The position numbers were made by a program, and so were the translations under genes. Under the pieces are notes generated by a model. The model was not told the DNA's origin. It ran no database searches and saw nothing but the letters and a program-made list of their open reading frames with translations. From Silene noctiflora (taxonomy: Eukaryota; Streptophyta; Magnoliopsida; Caryophyllales; Caryophyllaceae), in contig VHZZ01012000.1 of NCBI GenBank assembly GCA_009801015.1, positions 12,141 to 32,789 of the forward strand: a DNA stretch of 20,649 bases. The letters are read 5' to 3'. Below, one piece after another: positions 1 through 7,191 of this stretch; the first letter of the stretch is position 1; every line of letters begins with the position of its first letter.

Positions 1-97
1 ATGTGTTGCTGGGAAAAGGGTAGAGGAGGTGAAGGAGATGAGGGTTTTTATGAAGGAGAGTAGGGAAAAAGGCCCAATAAGCAACTTAAGCCCATAC
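1..97 (-). promoter_or_regulatory. Possible minus-strand promoter/5'UTR running off the left edge
   Basis: Read on the minus strand, this stretch has two TGGGCY site II motifs (GCCCAT at 90-95 and GGCCCA at 71-76), followed by a telobox-like AAAACCCT (42-49) and a pyrimidine-rich leader (about 1-60). Site II plus telobox is a known combination in promoters of plant ribosomal-protein and other housekeeping genes. No start codon or reading frame can be assigned because the window ends here. The call rests only on short motifs; the tract could equally be purine-rich transposon sequence. Confidence 0.25.
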
Positions 98-358
98 ATA
101 AACACTTGGAGTCGGAATCCATTAATTTACGTCTTAATGCTACTATACACGTAAGACGGAACTTATTATCATTAACATAAATATTATTCCGTAAAGTTTA
201 CATTTTATAAAAATAATATTTAAAATCATGTTTAGCCTAATTTAATTATTAAAATAGTTTAAACATATTTTCACCCAAAAATACGGTTAGACGCAATTTA
301 TTTTAAACAACTTGTTAAATCATTTTTAAAATTTAAATTCTAAATTGCGGGTGTTACA
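98..358. other. AT-rich stretch without a gene
   Basis: No open frame or recognisable family is visible. A short inverted repeat, CGTCTTA (130-136) and TAAGACG (about 153-159), surrounds a small spacer. The stretch ends in GGGTGTTACA (349-358), which resembles the LTR terminus at 2236 (GGGTGTTACA) and the one at 1493 (GGGTATTACA), so this edge may be the end of an older LTR copy. Confidence 0.4.
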
Positions 359-770
359 TAATTAATGGATAACTAGTGATTATAATATGGGTAATTAGTG
401 GGTAATAATAAGGGGATTTTTTTATTGTGTAATAGTATAGGATGTATTGTGATAGTATTATGTGACTTGTATAGGATGAGACGGTTTCACGAGACGGGAT
501 TATGTCGAATTCGGGTAGCTATTAAAGATTTGCTAAAACGTAGGTTAATCCTACTCAATTTCGGTATTGTGTGCATTGTTAATGTTCATTTGTCATCATT
601 TACATTAGTTGAGTTGTATTACATCTTATATTGTTAATGGGGGATTTAAGAAGCCTCACATGTGTCGGAACTGGCAATTATGGCATGTTGGCATATTATG
701 TTGTATAGTCTATGTTGCATATTGTGTTGAGTTGCATATGTTGGAGATTGGTGGTGGTATTGTGATCGTT

Positions 771-1493
771 ATGGAGACGTAAGGCGGTTGGAAGACTGTC
801 TTACGCTTGAGTCGCCTCTTGGAGTTTTCAACTCCAAGAGGGATGTGCACATTAATGGATTGAGTTATGGAGAGACACGTGAGGTTGAGTCACATTGTCT
901 GGCAGGGGATCTGAGTCGCACTCGGACCCGGTACCACCGACGTGTTCGGAGTACCTTTTTACGGGCTGCGGTCCGGGTTATTTTGGTGGGTGGTGTTGCG
1001 GTGCATGCCGTCACCGGGTTGTGGGTATGTTTGGGCGTGTCCCGGCACCGCTGTGTGGTATGGTTGGAGTTTGTGTCATATGCATTTCATTGTCTTGTTG
1101 CATAATTGTATTTCCTTCGCCGTGTCTTATATGTTTATATTATTGAAACGGGCCGTTTGTGGCTTGTGTAAATTGTCAACTTTTCCCGGGTGGCCCGTGT
1201 CGATCCATATGATATTTCCGATAATATGGGGATCAGGTTATGTACAGGTTTTTTTGGTGTTGCGCGGGAAATGGGACGAGCCTCATATTTGGAGTTGAGT
1301 CGGCTTGAGATAGAGTTGTCTAGAGGGTCGTAGTAGCATGATTTATATTCATTTATTTAACTGTTCACATTTATATAATTCACCAAACTATTAATTATAA
1401 TAAAGGCTTCTTTATTGTATATCCGAAGCACTTCCTCAGGAAACCGAGATGGTAATGCTTCAATTGTCTTGTCCGGATAATTGGGGTATTACA
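771..1493 (+). repeat. Tandem LTR repeat, copy 1
   Basis: Starts near ATGGAGACGTAAG and ends with GGGTATTACA. It shares ordered blocks with copy 2: ATGGAGACGTAAG, GTCGCCTCTTGGAG, GATGTGCACATTAATGG, GAGTACCTTTTTACGG, TCGATCCATATGATATTTCCG and GGAAACCGAGA. The offset grows from 735 to 739 bp along the copy. Copies differ at many positions with small indels, so the duplication is not recent. Confidence 0.75.
815..841. repeat. Hairpin conserved between LTR copies (copy 1)
   Basis: CCTCTTGGAG (815-824) and CTCCAAGAGG (832-841) form a perfect 10-bp stem with a 7-nt loop. The equivalent in copy 2 (1551-1575) keeps a 9-bp perfect stem although its loop has diverged. Confidence 0.6.
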
Positions 1494-2236
1494 TACATTG
1501 TTGTTATGGAGACGTAAGTGGATTGGGAGGCCGTCTTACGCTCGGGTCGCCTCTTGGAGCTTCCTACTCCAAGAGAGATGTGCACATTAATGGCTTGAAT
1601 TATGGAGGGACACGTGTGGTTGAGACACATCGTCTGGCAGGGTTCCGGTTAGCGCCCGGGCTCGGTACCATAGGTTTGTCCCGAGTACCTTTTTACGGAC
1701 TATGGTCCGGCTGTTTTGGTGGGCGAAGCTGGGTGACGTAACCGGGCTGTGGGTGTCGTGGATATGTTGCTAGCACCGGTGTGTTGGTTGTGGAGTTATG
1801 ATGTTTGGAGACTTGTCATTGTGCATTCATATTGCATTTCATATTCATGCCTATTGTCTTTCGTGTTTAACCGTGTTATTGAAACTGACCCTGTGTGATT
1901 GTGTATAAATTGTCACCTGTTTTTGGGGTGGCCTGTGTCGATCCATATGATATTTCCGATCATATAGGGAGCAGTTGTTTATAGGTTTTGGTTGGTATCA
2001 CGCGGGAGACAGGACGAGTTCAGGGACTTGGGGTCGAGTCACATAGGTGACGTAGTTGATAGATGAGTTGTATAATGTATAAGTCACTCTTGTTATTTCT
2101 TAATCATGTATGTAATCCACTAAACTCGTCATTTATATAAAGTGTTTCTTATTCGTAATTCCGATTTCATTGCCTCGGGAAACCGAGACGGTAACATCTC
2201 CCGATTACCTTGGTTGCGTAAGAAGGGGGTGTTACA
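1494..2236 (+). repeat. Tandem LTR repeat, copy 2
   Basis: Begins directly after the LTR-like terminus of copy 1 and lacks the roughly 400 bp that precede copy 1 (360-770). It ends at the true LTR border next to the primer binding site. A 5'-truncated second LTR, or an unequal-crossover duplication of the LTR 3' part, would both give this arrangement. Confidence 0.75.
1551..1575. repeat. Hairpin conserved between LTR copies (copy 2)
   Basis: CTCTTGGAG (1551-1559) pairs with CTCCAAGAG (1567-1575) around a 7-nt loop. It is the counterpart of 815-841, with a changed loop and an intact stem. Confidence 0.6.
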
Positions 2237-2239
2237 AAG

Positions 2240-2251
2240 TGGTATCAGAGC
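2240..2251 (+). other. Primer binding site for tRNA-iMet
   Basis: TGGTATCAGAGC is the exact complement of the plant initiator tRNA-Met 3' end, where reverse transcription is primed in many Gypsy and Copia elements. It lies three bases after the LTR end at 2236, the usual spacing, and so fixes element orientation (+) and LTR border. Confidence 0.85.
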
Positions 2252-2600
2252 GACGATTTGGAACCTGAACCAATGAACCAAAATGAATCTAGGAGTGTCT
2301 AATAAAATGAACCCGACATGAGTACAATGGAAGATCGGTTTTGGATGAGTAGGCGCCCTCATGTCAAAACTAGTTCATATTGTCTCGATTGGTCACTACG
2401 TGGGTGGTTACAAGTATAGGTGAACGATAGGAGAAATGTGATATGATCTCATGTGTGTTATAACAAGTTGATAGGTTTATTGCATTGTATAATCAGTATG
2501 ATATAGTGTATGTTAACATGGAAAGTTGGCTGGAAAGAACGGCGTGTGTCGCATGATTTGGGAATGGTTATTGTGTGTGAATGGGTGAGGGACTCTTGGT
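2252..2600 (+). mobile_element. Retrotransposon leader, gag missing
   Basis: Sequence downstream of the primer binding site, where leader and gag should follow. No gag-like frame is visible. The leader is interrupted by a hAT element at 2601, and beyond that only AT-rich DNA follows, so the internal region of this element is deleted or unrecognisable. Confidence 0.45.
2593..2600. repeat. hAT target-site duplication, left
   Basis: CTCTTGGT, repeated exactly at 3100-3107. Eight-base duplications are the hAT superfamily signature. Confidence 0.85.
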
Positions 2601-3099
2601 TAGGGGTGTTAACAAGTCGAGCCAAGCCCTAGCTTGGCCTTGCTTGCCTTGTGCTCAAGAACCAAAACTGGAGCTCGAGCCGATCTCGAGCTTACACGAG
2701 CTTGAAAAAAATGTGCTCGTTATAAAGCTTGCGAGCTTTAACGTGAGCTCGAGCCAAAATCGAGCCTATATAAAATTGTTTTTTTTTTTCATATTTATAA
2801 TAACAAGACTCGAATGTTATATGGAAAAATATTGGCAAATCAACGAGACATTTGATATGTGTGATACTAAATATACTCATGATAAAATATTTTTATAAAA
2901 TATGTGCAATATCTTATGTAATCATGCAAGTTTGAGCTGCTCGCGAACTTTTCGAGTTGAGCCAGCCTTTTCTCGGCTTGACTCGTTAAGCTCTCGAGCC
3001 GAGCCCGAGCCCAAGCCCGAGCCTAGCTCGCACGACCCGAGCTTTGACCGAGCCGATCTCGAATAGCTCGCGTGCTATCTCGTCTCATTAACACCCCTA
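2601..3099. mobile_element. Non-autonomous hAT transposon (499 bp)
   Basis: Perfect 12-bp terminal inverted repeats: TAGGGGTGTTAA (2601-2612) and TTAACACCCCTA (3088-3099), flanked by the 8-bp duplication CTCTTGGT. The TAGGG terminus and 8-bp duplication are diagnostic for hAT. Both arms are crowded with variants of GCTCGAGC/GAGCTCG in both orientations (about 2613-2770 and 2930-3085), as expected of subterminal transposase-binding repeats, around an AT-rich core (2770-2930). It has no transposase; the 105-codon frame at 2581-2898 crosses the left terminus and is spurious. The element must be moved in trans. Confidence 0.88.
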
Positions 3100-3107
3100 C
3101 TCTTGGT
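3100..3107. repeat. hAT target-site duplication, right
   Basis: CTCTTGGT, identical to 2593-2600. Confidence 0.85.
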
Positions 3108-3228
3108 CAGTTTTGAAGCTCATTAGTTCTAAAGGTAATTTTGTAATATCTAATTATCACAAATTTTAATATCATACAACATTGTTTTTATTTCTTTTTT
3201 CTCATTATATATATCTTGTATTTTAAAG

Positions 3229-3342
3229 ATGGTTCAAGCTCTTATTTGCACAAAAGATTGGTTTTGTATGGCCGGAGAACAAATTAATGCAAATGATGTT
3301 TTGGAAGACTTGGAAAATCTTAAGATAGGCAAGATGCAGTAG
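3229..3342 (+). pseudogene. hAT transposase C-terminal relic
   Basis: A 37-codon frame beginning MVQALICTKDWF and containing DVLEDLENL resembles the end of plant RICESLEEPER/BED-type hAT transposases, where an ALICTQDW-like motif is followed by an acidic LEDLE stretch close to the stop. This assignment is from memory of the family. The frame follows a T-rich tract ending in TTTTAAAG, which looks like a 3' splice site, so it may be a captured last exon. The rest of the transposase is absent. It is too short to act and could be a chance match. Confidence 0.45.
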
Positions 3343-3393
3343 TTTCAAAATTCTTATAATGGCTAATTGTATTGCATTCTAAGTTTGTACAAA

Positions 3394-4614
3394 CTAGTGT
3401 ATATCCGGCGCATAAATGCACGACTTTTTTAGATCGGGATGCTAGAGAGCTTAGCAAATAAAAATGATAAAATTTAAAACGAATTTAAATATTTACATAT
3501 TATAAATAAGAGATATTAAGTTAAAGTGTAAGAATATATTTATTCGTAACAATCGTGAGTTTATAATATCAGAACTTAAAGCTCTTTGTGAATGTTAATT
3601 AAAATGAGTAAAAAATTTAGCGGAGAATATATAAATTTTCATATTTATAAATTTGGATTAAATATTATTACAAAATGACCTATACGAAATGCTATTAATT
3701 ACGGAGTAGCGATTTGTTGTACTACAATCATGTTTCATAGATAGACTAACACATGATATAATAATAAGATCGTATAAATCAGATGAAAGACTCAACTTTT
3801 ACAGATTAATGACAATTAATATAATTAAAATTGGTTTGTAGCTCATTATTCATACGTAGTTTATAATCCAAAAACGGGTCCTATTGCGAGAAATATTGCT
3901 TAGGCGGGAAAATTAAAAGAATCTTTTATTCTTTAAGTAGTAATAAATTAGTATGAATCCCGTGCATGGTATATATAGATTATTTATTTTATAATATAAT
4001 GTATTATTTATAAATTTTAAATTAACACGATTAATTTTTCATATTTTAATATGAAAATAAAAAATGAAATGGAAAACCAATAAAAAATTTGAGTAGAGTC
4101 TAAAATATTTATTTTAATGAAACTTTTTGACTACGTGCTCTGTAACTAATAAATAATTCCAATTTATAAATTTTCTCAAATAGTTTTATTGGATTTTGTT
4201 TTCATGAAATTGATAATCAGTTCATATTTTTTTTTTTGTAGTAATTAAGTACTCATTGATGTTTCTTTTATACGAAACTAATAATATCAATTTATAAATT
4301 TTTCATATACTAGTAATGATTATTCGTATTATATATGCAACATGACCATTATATAGTTATTAAAGAGGTCTCCATTACCAAACATAGATCTATTATTTCA
4401 TTTATTATGTTAATTGTGTTCAACTCCAAAATATACAAATATAAGTACTTATAGTACCTTCTTTTAACTGGATAGTATAGATTACTTATGATCATTTATT
4501 TGTTCCTAAAACTTTAAAGACTAATTTTGAATATTAAAAGATTAATTGAAATATTGAATTTCACCTTAATAATTAAAACGGCCCGTGCTTTTTTGCACAG
4601 GTACCAAAACTAGT
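3394..4614. mobile_element. AT-rich region with Helitron-like termini
   Basis: Three sites share the pattern CTAG(T) or TTAG, about 8 bases, then CCCGTGC or a variant: CTAGT at 3394-3398 (inverted orientation, GTGCA-type hairpin degraded), TTAG at 3948-3951 with CCCGTGC (inverted), and 4582-4614 (direct). A Helitron 3' end consists of a short GC-rich hairpin, a spacer of about 10 nt, and CTRR inserted next to a T. The interval may therefore hold one or more decayed non-autonomous Helitrons. No TC-type 5' end and no Rep/helicase frame could be identified. The remainder is AT-rich and without genes. Confidence 0.35.
4582..4614 (+). mobile_element. Helitron-like 3' terminus
   Basis: CCCGTGC (4582-4588) and GCACAGG (4595-4601) form a seven-base stem with one mismatch over a T6 loop. 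The stem is followed by GTACCAAAA-type spacer and CTAG (4610-4613) abutting a host T, matching the textbook Helitron 3' end. Confidence 0.5.
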
Positions 4615-4670
4615 TATGGTGATTAAAAAATTATATGTTAATTAAAAGATAATAATTTAATAAAAAGAAA

Positions 4671-4783
4671 GTCTTATTTCCTTATTTAAGCAGATTCCTT
4701 TTGAAGGGAAAATATTTGAGAATTTTGTCTTGTTCCTTATTTAAGCAGATTTCTTTTGAAGGGAAAAATATTTGAGAATTTTT
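4671..4783. repeat. Two-copy 56-bp tandem duplication
   Basis: Copy 1 at 4671-4726 and copy 2 at 4727-4783 both contain TTCCTTATTTAAGCAGATT and GAAGGGAAAA. They differ by only a few substitutions and one inserted A, so the duplication is fairly young. No function is apparent. Confidence 0.85.
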
Positions 4784-5195
4784 ATTCTCTTAGTATATAG
4801 GAGGAGTTGGAAAATATAATCTTGGAGGACAATGTGGTAGATGGTAGGGATCCTATGAATGCATAAATGGAAGCTAACTGCTCATGAACTCAATACTTCA
4901 CTCTTCATAGTTATTCAATAAAACTTTAGTTCTAGTTATTTATTTTTGCTGAAAAAACAAAACATTCGTATTACAATTTTGTATTTTGATTTTTAAGATT
5001 GTTTTACACTTTGTGTCTATTAAGGATATACTTATTGTTATCTAAGAATAATTTTTTTTCTTTTTGGTCAACTATTGTTATCTAAGAATAATGTTACTAT
5101 GAGTTTTAAGCATTGTGATAAATGTGGGTTATCACCCTTTAACTAAGGTAAATGTATAACCGGCATACACTATCACCCTAGATAATTTGTTCCAT
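4784..5195. other. Intergenic AT-rich DNA
   Basis: No gene seen. It contains a 20-bp direct repeat, TATTGTTATCTAAGAATAAT, at 5033-5052 and 5073-5092 (period 40). A short frame near 4801-4870 has acidic residues but no recognisable family. Confidence 0.5.
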
Positions 5196-5320
5196 TTGGT
5201 CCGGTCCATTCATTTTTTTGGTCCAAACCGGATCGGACCGATATTAATATGATCTGTCCACGGTCCACCATTTCCGCCTTATTTGGTCTTCAGTCCAAGG
5301 TGTTTGGTCCGGTGCGATGA
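5196..5320. repeat. GGTCC/GGACC-rich degenerate repeat
   Basis: TTTGGTCCGGTCC (5195-5207) and TTTGGTCCGGTG (5303-5314) flank variants such as GGTCCAAACCGGATCGGACCG and CCACGGTCCACC. Dispersed GGTCCGGTCC tracts are common in plant transposons. No terminal repeats or target duplication were found, so the type is unknown. Confidence 0.4.
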
Positions 5321-5411
5321 ACACTCGTACTTGAGGTTCGTGCTAAGTTAGGTATAAATGTGTTTGATAGGCTATAAAACAACACGTATCGTCAACTATT
5401 TTCAAATTATT

Positions 5412-5419
5412 TATAAATA
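5412..5419 (+). promoter_or_regulatory. Candidate TATA box of the USP gene
   Basis: TATAAATA lies 267 bp upstream of the ATG at 5679. Transcription starting about 30 bp further on would give a 5'UTR of roughly 235 nt that includes the CT-rich tract near 5543-5556 (CTCTCTCT), common in plant leaders. An alternative is TATAAATG near 5352. This is a position-based guess without transcript support. Confidence 0.35.
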
Positions 5420-5678
5420 ATAGTCCATATAATCGAATTCGGGTTGGGATTTGAGGTCATGCGAGTAAAAGAAAAAGAAAAGAAAGGTGGGAAATAGAAA
5501 AAGTAGAGGTGTCCCTTTCCGCAAGACACGCAAGGCAAATCCGTCTCTCTCTATCACTGTCCAAGTATCAATATCGTGCCTGCCTGATTCAATAAACGCT
5601 CTGGAGACTTGTACCGTTTAACAATCCTTCTACCTCAAATCAAAGAGAAAAAAAAAGAGGGAAAATAATCAGGGAAAA

Positions 5679-7154
5679 ATGAGTGAGATTAATGAAGTAA
5701 CTCGGGTGATGATAGGAGTGAATGAATCAAGCATAAAGGGATATCCACATGCCTCTATCAGCTCTCTTCGCGCTTTTCATTGGACTCTTCAGAAGATCGT
5801 TCGCGATAACTTCTCTGGCTTTAAACTCCTTTTTCTTCATGTTCAAGTTCCTGACGAAGATGGTCTCTTTTCTCTCCTTATTTTTACTTCTTTTTTGTCT
5901 TAATAATTGTGTTTCTAATCTATGGAAAGTGTTGCTAATGGTCAACCATTATTTCATCTGACTATGGATGTTGGAGGATGAATTGTTACAAGCTCTGTCT
6001 GCCTTTTGTTAAATCACAAATTCTCTACTTTGACCTTTTTTATTCTGTATTTTAGTCAGAGGTAATCAAATGATTGGTGCAAGTCTTTCAACGTGATTCC
6101 TACGCAAGTTTTGGTTATGGAACAGTCGAATGACACACATTCTCTATGATTATCAATTTGCTTCATAACTTCTATGTAATTGGATTATTTTTTAGGCTGT
6201 CTACTATTATACTATCCCTATTTAACTTTGGTGGTCAAAATCAAACTTTTAAAATTTTGATAAAAAGAGTGGTTTTGATAAATCAAACTTCATGAATTCT
6301 ACTTTCTATGTGTACTTGTATCTCACATTGGCTGGTCTCTAAATTTAAATGGAGACAACAAGTATAGATGGACAAAGGACCTTTTATGATCGAGCTTCCT
6401 CCATGAAATATCCCCATCACTTTTCGGTTATTCAGAATGGCACGCTCCTTTTATCGCTCCACTTTTTGTATTTTATTTTTCTCTAGTATAAAACAAAATG
6501 TATTTTGCATATCATATATTTGGATGTTATATATCACACTTTTGGTATTAGCTACGTAATTTTCAACTTGCCTTGTAAGCATATCAACTGAAAAGAACAT
6601 ACACATTTGTGCATAGTTGTGGTCGGATCGTTGTTCCTTAATGCCTTGAAGCCGTCCATATGTCGTGAGATTTATCGTCATGATGGGAGAAACAGTGCTT
6701 CGTGTACTCTTTCTTGCTCTACATTTGGAGGAGTAAATATATCCCTCTATAATCTGGCATTCTCTTTTTGCTAGGTTTTGATGACATGGATAGCATATAT
6801 GCTTCACCTGATGATTTTAAGAGCATGAAGAACAGGGAAAAGAAGAGAGGACTTCATCTTCTGGAGTACTTTGTTCATCAATGTCATGAAATTGGGGTAT
6901 TCACGAGACTGTATTTAGTAATTTCAGAGAGGGATATATAATCTTCTGTATTTCCAATGGAGCCAAAGACTCAATAACTCTTTGGTTCTCGATTATGATG
7001 GAATAAATCAAATGGCTCACTGATATGGCTGCTCTTCTTGCCCTTGTGAAGCAGCGGTCCTTTGATGCAGTTGTCGATGCAATTTTCATCTTGAGTAATT
7101 CGGAAACAGCCTCTTTGTGTTGCTAACACAAGGGTAGGGTTGGGTACATCCGAC

Positions 7155-7191
<37 letters not shown>

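Larger units (their letters stand above)
359..2236 (+). mobile_element. Gypsy-type LTR sequence with internal tandem duplication
   Basis: The right end is well supported: the sequence ends in GGGTGTTACA at 2236, followed after three bases by a tRNA-iMet primer binding site, as at the 3' border of a 5' LTR. The left border is uncertain; 359 is chosen because GGGTGTTACA, matching the LTR end, lies just before it. The GC-rich body contains the same landmarks twice about 735-740 bp apart (see the two repeat entries), so this is one LTR with a partial tandem duplication or two LTR copies joined head to tail. Open frames across it (for example 788-1298) look like chance frames in GC-rich LTR sequence. 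The clade may be Tekay/Del-like, but no coding domain is left to test this. Confidence 0.6.

Noticed and set aside
788..1741. Several plus-strand open frames in the GC-rich left region (105, 83, 118 and 86 codons)
   Set aside because: They overlap each other in different frames, lie inside duplicated LTR sequence and show no protein family features.
2581..2898. 105-codon plus-strand frame
   Set aside because: It starts outside the hAT element and crosses its left terminus; the sequence is subterminal repeat DNA.
2601..3099. CRISPR-like or satellite array of GCTCGAGC words
   Set aside because: The repeats are irregular, in both orientations, and fully explained as subterminal repeats of a hAT element with TIRs and TSD.
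5727..5961. Open frames on both strands overlapping USP exon 1
   Set aside because: They are shadows of exon 1 and the T-rich start of intron 1; the USP frame is the one supported by family similarity.
6451..6807. 118-codon minus-strand frame
   Set aside because: It covers the end of intron 1 and the start of exon 2 on the opposite strand; no recognisable domain.
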